This document shows, piece after piece, positions 41,237 to 51,178 of a DNA stretch of 64,000 nucleotides (its first letter is position 1; each line of letters opens with the position of its first letter). This DNA comes from Spiroplasma ixodetis Y32 (GTDB lineage Bacteria > Bacillota_I > Bacilli_A > Mycoplasmatales > VBWQ01). Both the position numbers and the translations under genes were made by a program. Below the pieces are notes generated by a model. It saw only the letters and a list, made by a program, of their open reading frames with translations, did not search any database and was not told the DNA's origin. Location: assembly GCF_030316605.1 (NCBI RefSeq), contig NZ_CP127040.1, positions 78,945-142,944 of the forward strand, written 5' to 3'.

Positions 41237-41455
41237 ATACCGGTAAAGGTTAGAATTGAAATATTAATAATAAATATAAAACTTGATTAATATTAATACT
41301 ATATATGTTATTGATAATAATTGTATATTTGATTATTCTATTTTATTATATATTATTAATATTTATTATATATTATAGAGTATCAATTTATCTATACTGT
41401 TAATGGATAAAATATAATGAATTCTAACCTTTACCGGTATATTTTATGATATAAT
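41237..41455 (+). promoter_or_regulatory. Origin region of replicon 1 with paired iterons
   Basis: A 21-bp sequence (core TTTACCGGTAT with AATTCTAACC) occurs inverted at 41237-41257 and direct at 41420-41440, with an AT-rich spacer between. The -10 box TATAAT is at 41450-41455, so Rep binding would overlap its own promoter. Only one direct copy, against five in the other two replicons. Confidence 0.75.
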
Positions 41456-41492
41456 ATCTTTAAATTTTAATTATCTTAAAAGGGGAGAAATT

Positions 41493-42461
41493 ATGTCAAA
41501 GTATTTGCTGAACAAACAAGATAATAAATTTATTAAAAAGTCAAACGTGATTGTTCGTGCAGTGACAAATGATTGTGCTGGAATTATGACTCAAAGATTA
41601 TTTAACTTTGCTATTTTAAATTCTTTGCATAAGTTAAATTGAAATAAACAAGAAAAACATAAGTATTTGGAATGTTGAATTACTGATTTTTGTAAATATT
41701 ATGGTATTGCTGAAAAACAACTTTATGACAAGGTTATTCATAAAAACAAAGAAATGACAGTGATTCAAAAAGAAATTCAAATTTTAACACAAATGCAATT
41801 TTTTTTGTTTGATGAAACAAAAGATAAATTTGAGTTTGTAAATTTATTTTTAAGAGGTGGAAATGATCAAGGTAAAATTTATTTAGAAATTCATCAAACT
41901 TTAATAGCAGAACATTATTTAAATTTAAAATCTGATTATACAAATATTTATTTGCCTTATACAAAAGCAGTTACTAGTAAATATTCAATCCGGTTATATG
42001 AATATTTGCGAAGTTATTTGTATATGAATGCTAAAACAAAAAAACTCCAATTTATAATCATGAATGAAATTTTGAAAAACTTAGTAAAATTTTAAATTTA
42101 AATTTAAAAAGTAGTTATTTTAAAAATATTAGTATGTTAAAAAATAAGATTTTAGAACCAGTTAAAAGAGATTTGTTAAAAACAGATATTATTTTTACCT
42201 ACGAATTGATAAAAGTTGGTAGAAAATATAGTAAAATAATTTTGAATACGCATTTATACACATTTGGATTTAGAGAAATTTAATGCTCAAAATTCTGAAC
42301 TTGAAAAAATACCAAGTAAAAAAGAATACAAAGAGTATACGAATAAATCAACAAAAATAACAGCGAATAATTTTGAAAAACAAAAAAATAAAATGATTGA
42401 AAAACCCATTTTAAGTGATGAACAATTGCAAAATATTTTAGATAATATTGATAGTGTTTAG
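41493..42461 (+). pseudogene. Rep_3-type plasmid initiator 1, two frameshifts
   Basis: Start MSKYLLNKQDNKFIKKSNVI after AGGGGAGAAATT. Contains the family core YTNIYLPYTKAVTSKYSIRL and YEYLRSYLYM. One A is missing in a run near 42040 and about 10 nt (ATTTATACAC) are added near 42256, so the C-terminal DNA-binding half is out of frame. Same length as rep2 and rep3 otherwise (about 315 codons). Replication from this origin would need another Rep. Confidence 0.85.
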
Positions 42462-42496
42462 TATTTATATTTTAAAAATAAATTTTATTTTTAACA

Positions 42497-42610
42497 TTAA
42501 CATTGTAATTGTATACGATGTTAATGTTGTAATTAATTTTAAAAAAGTATATATTATTTATTAAATATAATATATAATATAATTAACATCGTAATTGTAT
42601 ATAATGTTAA
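42497..42610 (+). promoter_or_regulatory. Two 28-bp dyads upstream of parA (centromere/operator candidate)
   Basis: Dyads with arms TTAACATTGTA / TACGATGTTAA (42497-42524) and TTAACATCGTA / TATAATGTTAA (42583-42610). One similar dyad (57828-57855) precedes parA2. The position suits the binding site of the small partner protein. Confidence 0.65.
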
Positions 42611-42661
42611 TGTCGTAATTAATGTTAACATTATATACTTATATAGTTAAGGAGTTGTTAT

Positions 42662-43417
42662 ATGAAAATTATTACTATTGGTGCATTAAAAGGTGGAGTT
42701 GGAAAAACAACTTTTATTTTTAATCTTGCTGGTTATATAGCTAAAGATAATAAAAAAGTGTTGCTGATTGATTTAGATCCTCAAGCTAATTTAACTGTTA
42801 GTTTTAAATTAAAAACAAATAATGCTAATAGTGCAGAACTTTTTAATGGAAAAGTTTTAATTAATCAAACAAGATATAAGTATATTGATATTATTTCATC
42901 AAATATAAAGCTAGAAGCTTTAAATCGTACGTTAATACAAGTTGTAGCTAGTGAAAAAATATTATATAAATATTTTAAATCTTTTAAAAACCAAGAATTT
43001 TTAAATTATGATTACGTTATTATAGATACTTCACCAAGTCTAAGTTTAATTAATCTTAATGCTTTTGCGGTTGCTGATAGTATAGTATTAGTTAGTGATT
43101 GAAGTTTATATAGTTTAGATGCTTTAAGATATCTGATTCCTATTTGAGAAACTAATGCTCGAGACTTGGAAATTAGAAATAATTTTAAGGCAATAATTTT
43201 AAATAATATTAAACATTATAAAATGAGTCAAGATTTTATTGAAGCAATTAAACAAACACCATTCCATGAATATTTGGTTTTACCTCCAATTAAAAATAAA
43301 AGTGCTTATGTTAAAGCTCAATTGATTGGTGAACCTGTAGCTTTTAATAATTTAATTAATAAAAAAACTAATTATCCAGAATTAATAAAATCTTTAATAA
43401 TTAAGGGAGTGTTGTAA
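42662..43417 (+). CDS. parA: ParA/Soj-type partition ATPase
   Basis: 251 residues, AAGGAG site. Deviant Walker A KGGVGKTTF with the signature Lys at residues 10-17, Walker A' LLIDLDPQANLT at 37-48, Walker B YVIIDTSPSL about 120. No N-terminal regulatory extension, as in type Ib ParA. It moves plasmid copies along the nucleoid by ATP cycling with the partner encoded directly downstream (start 2 nt after this stop). Intact, TGA-coded Trp near codon 148 and 166. A broken copy is at 57907-59611. Confidence 0.93.
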
Positions 43418-43418
43418 T

Positions 43419-43694
43419 ATGAGTACTAAAAATAATCCATGATTAAATGAAACGTTAAACGAAGCGCAAGAAATTGTAAGAGAAATTAAGTCTGCAACAA
43501 TGATTAAACAAAATAATAATGAAAATAAGAATTTTGAACAATATGCAAAATCTAAATATACTTATTTTACTGTAAATCATTTAGATAGAAAATTTCTTAA
43601 TGATTTTAAAAATATGGCCAAAGAAGAAAATTTATCTTATGCAAAATTTTTAGTTAAAATTTTTGATGAGTATAAAAGAAATAAAAAATATTAA
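43419..43694 (+). CDS. Small partition partner (ribbon-helix-helix-like), copy 1
   Basis: 91 residues, start 2 nt after parA. The N-terminal half is flexible and charged (NPWLNETLNEAQEIVREIKS), followed by YTYFTVNHLDRKFLNDFKNM and SYAKFLVKIFDEYKR: a strand then two helices, the ribbon-helix-helix pattern of small ParB/ParG-type proteins. Expected to bind the dyads upstream of parA and stimulate the ATPase. Family assigned from position and pattern. Confidence 0.7.
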
Positions 43695-43716
43695 TATAGA
43701 AAGGTTTTTTAAAGTT

Positions 43717-43999
43717 ATGAAAACAAAATATTATGCAGTAAGAAAAGGTAAAAAACTGGTATATTTGATAATTGAAAGGAATGTGAAGAAAATATTAAAA
43801 ATTTTTCTGGTGCTGAATATAAATCTTTTAATAACAAGAATGATGCAGAAAAATATATTAATATATATTCAGAATCAAATCTAAAACAAAAAGAAAATAA
43901 TCATGAAAATTATCAAGGCATAGTTTATGTTGATGGCAGTTTTGATAGTAAAAATTTAATTTTTACTTATGGTTTAATTTTTACGGACTTCTCCCCACA
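43717..43999 (+). pseudogene. rnhA: RNase HI with viroplasmin-type N-terminus, frameshifted and truncated
   Basis: MKTKYYAVRKGKK then, after one missing A near 43755, TGIFDNWKECEENIKNFSGA and EYKSFNNKNDAEKYI: the caulimovirus VI-type RNA/DNA-hybrid binding domain. It continues into GIVYVDGSFDSK, the first strand and catalytic Asp of RNase HI, and is then cut by the 40-bp IS1595 palindrome at 43983. Inactive. Confidence 0.8.
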
Positions 44000-44022
44000 A
44001 GTACATGTGGGGAGAAGTCCGT
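43983..44022. repeat. 40-bp IS1595 end palindrome (solo)
   Basis: ACGGACTTCTCCCCACA joined to AGTACATGTGGGGAGAAGTCCGT. It looks like an IS1595 copy whose interior was removed between the internal and terminal CGGACTTCTCCCCACA repeats, at the shared CCACA. Confidence 0.75.
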
Positions 44023-44287
44023 TTATTATTTCAATAGTAAATAAACATACCTAATAAAATAACTGCACTTACTCATACACTATTACTTACTACTCATATT
44101 GCTGGTAAATTTTTGAATCATTTAAATCAAGTAAAATGAATATTGTAATATCATGTGTATAAGCAATTGCACCAACACAATCAAAAACAAATCATAATGC
44201 AAGAAAAATCAAAATTCATATCATTGCAAAAATTCAAATTTTATGAAAAATATTTTCTTGTCACTTATCTTTTATTCAATTTATCAT
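44023..44287 (-). pseudogene. Small two-TM membrane protein, frameshifted and truncated
   Basis: Start MINWIKDKWQENIFHKIWIF after AAAAAGGAGTGAAAAAA. TM1 is FAMIWILIFLALWFVFDCVG. A frameshift near 44170 separates TM2 (VWVSAVILLGMFIYYW), and the 3' end is cut by the palindrome at 44022. Directly downstream of the VirB4-like gene. Confidence 0.6.
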
Positions 44288-44326
44288 TTTTTTCACTCCT
44301 TTTTAGGTATATGCCTTTATTTTTCT

Positions 44327-44352
44327 CATATTTGCTGTTTTTAACGATGTTT
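44327..44352 (-). promoter_or_regulatory. Repeated intergenic motif (copy 3 of 4)
   Basis: CATATTTGCTGTTTTTAACG then ATGTTT, identical over 26 bp to 54375-54400. Confidence 0.55.
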
Positions 44353-44401
44353 TGATTTTGAATACTAAACCATTAATCACGTCTTACTTGTTAGACCTTT
44401 T

Positions 44402-46956
44402 TTATGTATTTCCAACAATTTGTACTTCATCATCAATTTGTAAAACTTGAATGGGCAATTGTTCTTGTTTTGAAATCTTAAATCAAAATTTACCTTGATT
44501 TGCTTTAGAAAGATAATTTTTAACAGCATCGCTTAATCCACCAGATTGTTGATACATTTGATTTAATGCATTTAAGTCTTCGGGTTGCAAACCCCCAATT
44601 AATCAATATTGAGCACTGTTTAAAATTACTGTAAATTTCTTTTTAATTGTTTCATTACCACTAAAGTCATTAATATTTTGTGTAATAATAATTAATGAAC
44701 CGTTATATTTCCTAATGCGTTTCATAGTGTGAAATAAAAAGTCTAAAGCTATTGGATTATTTTCGTTAGCTAACAAGTGTGCTCCATCAATAGTAATAAT
44801 AATTCTTTGCTGATTTTTACTTGAATTTTGTTCATTATAGGTTTTGATGTTTATCATTTCTTTCCCTAACAATCGTAAAATCAACATCATTTGGATATTT
44901 ATTATTTTTTTATTTTTATTTTCTAGTAATTCAATTAAATTAAAACAAACTATATTTTTTGCATTTCATTGAAATTTAGTATTCCCATTTCAGTACTTGG
45001 CATAAGTTCCTTGCGTTAATGATGTTATTTTTGATTTTAAATTTTCAAATATAAACTGTTGGTGTTTATTATTTGAAATTTTTATTTTTTGATTTATTAA
45101 TTCAAGTACATCATTGAAAGTTGGAAAATCACTATTTTTCAACTTAATAAAATTAGTACTTGGTAAAATTGTTTTATTCTTATATGTTTCTTTAATTATT
45201 TCAATTAGTAAATTCATAATAGTATCATCATCATTTAATTTGGGAAATAATGTAATAAAGAATGCTTCTAGTAAAGATAATTGATTATTAAAAATATCTG
45301 CATTATCTTCGTCATTATTTAATTTAATAATTTCTAGAGGATTAATAACATTACCTAATGACCCTGATGCATTAATCACTTGCCCATTCAAGTTAGTTAC
45401 TAATGTTTTAAATTCGTTTTCAGGATCTAAAATAAATATTTTTGCATTTTGATATGCTTGATTTAATAATATTTTTTTAGCAGTAAATGATTTACCACTA
45501 CCACTTTCACCAAAAATTAATAAATTTTTATTTACTCGTTCTTTAGTTTTCTTAAATAAATCCCAAATTACAGGTTTAGCTGAAACAGTTTCAGCAATTA
45601 AAAATCCTTTTTCATCACTTAAGAGCATATCAGGGATAGGAAAGCTTGTTGCAAAAGTATCACAAGTCATATCAATAACACACGATTTTTCTAGTAAATT
45701 ATAAATAAAGTAAGATGAAATAATTGCTTCAGCTTGTAAAAATGACAATTTATAATATTTTCAATTTTTATTAATTGCTAAATTTTTTAATTCTTTTTTA
45801 GTATTTGAAATTATTTTTTTGCTATTAGAAATACATAAAATAAAAATTGAAATTTCTTTTAAAATATCAATATCATCTAAAATTGCTTGTTGTTCATTTA
45901 GAAATGCTTCTTCATAATTTTGACTTTCAATACGTTGACTTTCAGTTTTTGCATAATTGGAAGTATTAGTTTTAATTTTATTAATACCTTCATCAATTCA
46001 TTTTTAGCATCTTTTTTAGTAACTGGATAAATATTTACTATCACATTACAATTTTCAACACTAAATAATTGACTTAATCAAAAAGGTGAAATTTTATTTG
46101 GTAAATTAGTCAAACTTCAAATAAAACCTTTTTTATTAATAAAATTTTCTTTAATAGAATTTGATAAACAAGAAAATTCATAGCCTTCGAAACTAAATTT
46201 TTGTCAACAATTAATAATTTGTTCACTATTTAAATTAGCAAATTTTAAATTTGAAAAAGCAAGAGTTTCATTTACCAATTGGAATTGATTTTTAGCTTCA
46301 AAAATACTTTTAGCAAATCAAAGTAAATAAACTACTGGTGTTTTTAAATCATGTGAATCATTTAGTACTTTTAATTGTTTTATTTGTAAATTAATAAATT
46401 GTTTATTAACTTTATTGGCTTTTTTCAATTGATTTATTAAATTATTAATTTGATTTTCAAAATCATAATTATTATCAATTTTAATTAGTTTACATGGTAA
46501 ATTAATTACTTTTAATAAACTACTAAAATCATCTAATATTATTTTTTGTTGCTCTATATTTAATAATTGCAAATTTGTTGATTGTAATTGAATTCCTGAT
46601 AAAAATAAACTTTCTTTTTTGTAATTAAATTGTAAAACTTCAACTGATGAAGTATTAACATAGTGTGGTTTTACAATTACTTTTCTATTAACAAGGAATT
46701 TAGTACTATATTTAATAGCATTAAAAATAGTGTTATAAACTCTTGTTTCATTAGAATTTTTAACCAAACTTAAACAACCTAGTAAAAACGTAATTGTTGT
46801 TGTAATTCATTTTAAAATTAAAATTGGTAATAAATATGCAATTAAAATTGATGTAATTGAAAACAAAGAGAAAACAACTAAATCAAGAAAACTAATTCCT
46901 TTAAAAATCTGATAATAAATTTTTCTATTACTTTTTGGCAGCACTGCTTGTTCCAT
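44402..46956 (-). pseudogene. VirB4/TraE-type conjugation ATPase, one frameshift
   Basis: About 850 codons. Start MEQAVLPKSNRKIYYQIFKG after AAAGGAGAATAAAA. Two N-terminal TM segments (LDLVVFSLFSITSILIAYLL and ITTTITFLLGCL) suggest a VirB3-VirB4 fusion. Walker A is LLIFGESGSGKSFTAKK and Walker B IIITIDGAHLLAN, then IIITQNINDF: the conjugative ATPase family (Mbov_0397/TraE in mollicutes). One base is missing near 46000 (NELM... for NEIDEG), separating the N-terminal third. The start overlaps the VirB6-like gene by 29 nt. If not a sequencing error, conjugation is disabled. Confidence 0.85.
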
Positions 46957-48287
46957 TTTTATTCTCCTTTTCATTTTTATTTTGTTCTTTAATATGAACA
47001 TTTTTACCTTTAGCGAAGTGTTCATTAGTTTTATTAATAATTTGATCAGCTAGATTATTCATTGGTTTAGCTGGAACACTAATAATACTTTTACCAACAC
47101 TTTTACTTGTTTTTTTTCACCCTTGATTTTTTCGTACATGATGAACTCCACTAATAAATCCAGCAGTTGTTAAAACACTACTAACAGTTGTTTTTGCTAC
47201 ACTTGTACCTATACCTACTACTCCACCCATAGATTTGCTATTATAATTAACAACATTATTAAAACCTTTTTTATTTTTTCTACCGAATAAATATTCCGCC
47301 AGCAACTCCTAAAGTACCTAAAGCAGCTGACTTTAAACCAATGCTTCCAACTTTTAAAGTAGTTAACATTGATATACCATCAGCAAGTCCAACAGTCCGT
47401 CCCACAAAATAACTGAATATTTGTTGCGCTTGATATGTAGCAATAGCACCACCGGAAATAAAAAGTAATTGAAATGCAGATTTTGCCATTCAACTAGAAC
47501 TAATCTCACTAGCTGCATTAAAAAATACTGGTTCTAAATTAAGAAAAAAAGTTAAACTTAAAACTATCCCAATTGTTGAAATAAACCTACCAATAACAAA
47601 TTCTTTTCACAGATTTACTTTTTGTCATTTAACATTACTTGATGCCGTTGCAAAAATTACTGGTGACACTACATAAAATAAAAACAAATCAAAAATTCTT
47701 TTAACTAAAGTTAATCCTAAAAGAAAAAATATTGCCATTGTAAATCATGTACCAAACGCACCTAAAAACAAGTTGTAATAGTTTCAATCAGGATAATCTA
47801 TATCATAGTTTCATTCTTGATGATTGTTATTATCTGTAAAACCTAAACTACCAACCATATTAGCTAAACTTTTTCCATCAATCATTTTTGGTAATAAAAT
47901 ATGAATAATCGATACAACAGTAAAATTAATTACTCAAAAAAATAGTGGCACTAAAACTCATAATAAAACTATGATTATAATACGATTAACTAACTCTGAC
48001 ACTGCACTACCATTTTTTTGATGAACCATAGCATGCAATATTACACCCCCTGCAAATAAAAAAACAAGACAACTTGCAAGAGCTAAAAAAATAATAAATT
48101 GTGGGGGTATATTAAAAAAATGACCTGTTACTCCAAACACTAAATCAATAATTTTTTGTCCTGACAAATAAGTTATTGCATCACCAAGACCATTCACTAT
48201 AAATAAGGGTCCTCTAACAAAAATGTCATAAAGTAATTTTCATATGACATGACCAATGCCAAAAGTATCTAAAAACATGAATTTCAT
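46928..48287 (-). pseudogene. VirB6/Mbov_0396-like polytopic membrane protein, one frameshift
   Basis: About 453 codons. Start MKFMFLDTFGIGHVIWKLLY. Multiple TM segments (FIIFLALASCLVFLFAGGVI, IIIIVLLWVLVPLFFWVINF, TMAIFFLLGLTLVKRIFDLF, FISTIGIVLSLTFFLN), then a Gly/Ala/Ser-rich stretch (GISMLTTLKVGSIGLKSAAL) and a Lys-rich tail (NVHIKEQNKNEKENKNG). One extra base near 47290 (ATATTTATTCGG; the first copy has ATATTATTTGG) breaks the frame. Likely inner channel of the type IV secretion system, from topology and position. Confidence 0.75.
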
Positions 48288-48289
48288 GA

Positions 48290-48562
48290 CTATAATATCC
48301 CTAACATTCTTGCAAAAATAATATGAGCTATTCCAGAAGCAATTAAAACTCCGCCACACGCAATAACACTTGTAACCATATGTCTCAAATAGTCACCTTT
48401 GTTTTCCGGGTCATTATGAATTTTTCAAGAATATTTAATAATAGAAAATGCTAAAGCAAATCCTGCAATGGTATACAAAATTGGTAGTAATACACCCATT
48501 AAATTGTTCAATAATTGTTGAGTTTGTGGATCAACACTTGATAATAAATTAAATAAAAACAT
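48290..48562 (-). CDS. Pilin-like small conjugation protein (VirB2/Mbov_0395-like), copy 2
   Basis: 90 residues, site AAAGGAAG. MFLFNLLSSVDPQTQQLLNN, two TM segments and link HNDPENKGDYLRHM, nearly identical to 6188-6460. First gene of the conjugation operon pilin-like, VirB6-like, VirB4-like, with 2-nt gap and 29-nt overlap respectively. Transcription must pass the hairpin at 48607-48636. Confidence 0.77.
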
Positions 48563-48606
48563 AATTTTTACTTCCTTTCTTTTTTTATAAACTTTAAAAA
48601 AGAAAA

Positions 48607-48636
48607 ACGACATTTAGGTTACATCTAGAATGTCGT
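48607..48636 (-). terminator. Attenuator/terminator before the conjugation operon (copy 2)
   Basis: ACGACATT / AATGTCGT stem followed on the minus strand by TTTTTCTTTTTT. It abuts the -35 box of the opposing small RNA (48637-48642). Confidence 0.72.
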
Positions 48637-48667
48637 TTGCAAAAAATTATGAAAAAATATATAATTT

Positions 48668-48745
48668 AAATGCAGGTTGGACTACAGTAGGGAACCTGTC
48701 AGCAGTTAGGATGTTGGTAGCATCGCTATTGCATTTTTTATTTTT
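48668..48745 (+). ncRNA. Candidate small antisense RNA of the conjugation operon leader (copy 2)
   Basis: Promoter TTGCAA (48637-48642), 17 nt, TATAAT (48660-48665). Closing stem AAATGCA / TGCATTT (48668-48674, 48730-48736), inner stem CAGGTT / AACCTG and GATG / CATC hairpin, then TTTTTTATTTTTT. Runs opposite to the conjugation leader between 48796 and 48562. Its differences from copy 1 lie mainly in the loop of the first hairpin and the segment after it. Confidence 0.62.
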
Positions 48746-48795
48746 TAAGTTTGTTTTTATTATATACCTTTTTCTAATTTAAAAACAAATAATAA

Positions 48796-48966
48796 TTACA
48801 TTTTGGGTGATTTAGACGGTTTAGGTTTATTTGATGGTTTAGAAGAATGTTGTAATTTTTTTAATCTCTCAGCTTGTCTTTCACTTTCTGCCAGTAATAA
48901 ATCAAGTTTTCTACTTTCTTGTTCTACATCATGTAATAATTTTGCTGTTTTTTCTTTTTCATTCAT
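48796..48966 (-). CDS. 56-residue coiled-coil mini-protein ending SKSPKM
   Basis: ATG 48966, 11 nt after AAAGGAG. One long charged helix (KTAKLLHDVEQESRKLDLLL, ESERQAERLKKLQ) and a Ser/Lys/Pro tail (SKPSNKPKPSKSPKM). Shares its end with the 57-residue protein at 29524-29697. Located between the coiled-coil gene and the conjugation leader. Unknown function. Confidence 0.6.
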   Translation of the reverse strand: MNEKEKTAKLLHDVEQESRKLDLLLAESERQAERLKKLQHSSKPSNKPKPSKSPKM

Positions 48967-49069
48967 AACAAAATACACTCCTTTAATACAAAAAAATTAG
49001 ATTATTTTTTTCTACATTGCAAAATATCCACAAATAGTATAAAACTTTTTTCAAAAAATAAAAGAAAAA

Positions 49070-49104
49070 AATAAAAAAGATAACTATTTTTGAAAATAGT
49101 TATC
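49070..49104 (-). terminator. Strong terminator after the 298-residue gene
   Basis: Perfect 12-bp stem GATAACTATTTT / AAAATAGTTATC with a 2-nt loop, then TTTTTTATTTTTTT on the minus strand. Confidence 0.85.
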
Positions 49105-49113
49105 TACAAAAAA

Positions 49114-50010
49114 TTAATTAATCTGTACAATTCGTGCTTTAATTCTTTTTTTTGTCATATGCTGCTTGTTTTGTTCTACATTTATTTTATCTTTATTAAA
49201 ACTATCTATATCTGAATCAAATACCCCAGAAGCACTTTTAATTCCAGAATCTCTTAATTTAATTTCTTGTTTTAAATCATGATTTTGTTTCATATGAAAA
49301 TCAATTTCTTCTTTTTGACTTCTAATAATATTTTCTAAAGTCACACATTGGCTATAAAATCTAATATTTTTACTATCTATAAAATTCATACGTTCTTGAT
49401 TTTCTTGTTCTAATTTACTAATTTTGTTTTGATTTTCTTGCATGTTACTTTCTAATTCTTTGATTTTTTCTTTATTGTTTCTAATTATTGTTTCAAGTTT
49501 GTAATTTATTTGTTTTAATTGGTCTCTTTCTAATTTTAAATCATAATGTCTTTTTTCGATCTCACATAAAAGTTCATTTTCTTTAGTATTTAATTTTTCA
49601 ACAAAATTTTCACATTTCTTTTTTATATCTTGATAATTAAAATTAAAGTTTGATATCTCATTTTTAATGTCTCTGTTTCTATTAATTTTTCCAAAAGTGA
49701 AAAATCTAATCACAAAATTTTTAAAAAAATTTATTTTTTTACTTTCTAAATTTTTAATAATTCTTTTTTTTAAAGGTTTTAAATTAGTTCGTAATAAATT
49801 TAATTGTAATTTTATATTATTAATAGTTTCAAAAACAGAAGTAAATTCAATATGTTTATCATTAATACCATTGCTATTAAGTTTTGATTTTATAGAGTAA
49901 TCAATATCTAATAAGTAATTTTGCTCTATAAAAATAACTTTATCTTTTAAAGTTTCAAAATCAACTTTATCTTGAACTAATCAAAATTGATTTTCCGTTG
50001 TATTTGGCAT
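49114..50010 (-). CDS. 298-residue coiled-coil protein
   Basis: Start MPNTTENQFWLVQDKVDFET, site AAAGGAGTG. From about residue 80 an almost continuous coiled coil (KKCENFVEKLNTKENELLCE, KEKIKELESNMQENQNKISK, EQENQERMNFI). Short basic end (KKRIKARIVQIN). No signal peptide or TM. Same operon slot as the 209-residue coiled-coil protein at 6743-7372. A scaffold role is a guess. Confidence 0.65.
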
Positions 50011-50036
50011 GTTTTTCACTCCTTTATCAAAAACAT

Positions 50037-50071
50037 AAAACCCATTTTCTTTGAAATAAAGCAATGGGTTA
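50037..50071 (-). promoter_or_regulatory. Leader hairpin (terminator-like), copy 2
   Basis: ACCCATTTTCTTT / AAAGCAATGGGTT stem about 27 nt before the start at 50010. Same layout as 30938-30968; on the minus strand it is followed by TTTTATG. Confidence 0.55.
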
Positions 50072-50099
50072 AAAACTATATACAGATTTTATAATAATA

Positions 50100-50888
50100 T
50101 TATATTATTTTTTCTTGTAAAATCAAGTTAAAACAATTAATTAATTCTGTTAAAGAAAAATATAATTTTCATGCTATTAGTTTTTTAGTTAAATCATTGA
50201 TAGAATTTCATTCAATTGTATTACTGGGAATTATTGATGTAGCTTTTGATAAAAGATTACGGTATAAATTTATTTGTTTAATGGTTTCATTAAAATTTTT
50301 TACAATATTTAAATCATTAATATAAAAACTTAATTTTTGATTTAAAATTTCAATGTAAGAATTATAATTAAGTGATTTATTTTTTCAATCTAATAATTTA
50401 ATTATTTGTTCATGCATCAATTTTTGTAGTTCAAAAAAATAAATACTTCAATCGTGTTTATCTAAAAAATATCTGATTTTTTCCAATTGTTTTTTAGTAT
50501 TAATATCAAAATTTATTTCTGATGCTTCTATAGTTACTATTTTTTTATCATGATAAAAAATAAAAAATAAATCATCACTAATATTTTCAAATAATAATTT
50601 TTGATTACATATTTGAAAATTTCGTCTAAGATTGGTATGATAATAATCAATATTTTTACTTGATAAAAGAATTTCTATTCATTTTTTACCTGACAGAAAC
50701 TTGCCATCTTTACTGCTAAAAATTAGATTATAATTACTTTGATTTATTAACTTTAAATTATTTTTAAATAAATTTTGAACACCAAAAAAAACCTTACTAT
50801 CATACTTGTTGATTTTTGGATATATTTCTTTTTTAGGGTTTAACTTTACAAAATTATTAATAATTTTGATTAATTCTTTTTTATCCAT
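50100..50888 (-). CDS. 262-residue cargo protein of unknown family
   Basis: Start MDKKELIKIINNFVKLNPKK. Mixed alpha/beta N-terminal part (YNLIFSSKDGKFLSGKKWIE, LFFIFYHDKKIVTIEASEI) and a helical C-terminal part (WSIYFFELQKLMHEQIIKLL, INLYRNLLSKATS). No TM, no signal. Starts 6 nt after the stop of the 85-residue membrane protein. A C-terminal fragment is at 7392-7518 and a deletion derivative at 36375-36830, always beside the conjugation or surface genes. Function unknown. Confidence 0.65.
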
Positions 50889-50894
50889 AAAACA

Positions 50895-51152
50895 TTAATT
50901 CCTTTGAATTTTTCTCTTATAGTTTCTTATTTTTATTTTCTTGATAATTCATTTAAATAAATCAGTTAACAGTCAACAAACAATATAAAACAAAAATCCA
51001 ATAATAATCACTATAATGATAATTATAGGAATAACAATTATCCAACCAATAATATCAAAAAGATGATGATTAGTAAAAAATCAACCAACCAATGAAAAGA
51101 AACCCCCAACACCAAGAACTCCAATTAAAACACCAATAACTATCAAAATCAT
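50895..51152 (-). CDS. 85-residue two-TM membrane protein
   Basis: MILIVIGVLIGVLGVGGFFS, then FDIIGWIIVIPIIIIIVIII: two very hydrophobic segments and a basic tail (KWIIKKIKIRNYKRKIQRN). No clear ribosome binding site, so probably coupled to the upstream surface gene (stop at 51179). Unknown partner of the surface protein. Confidence 0.6.
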
Positions 51153-51178
51153 TTAATTATCATTTTTTTTGCTATTTT

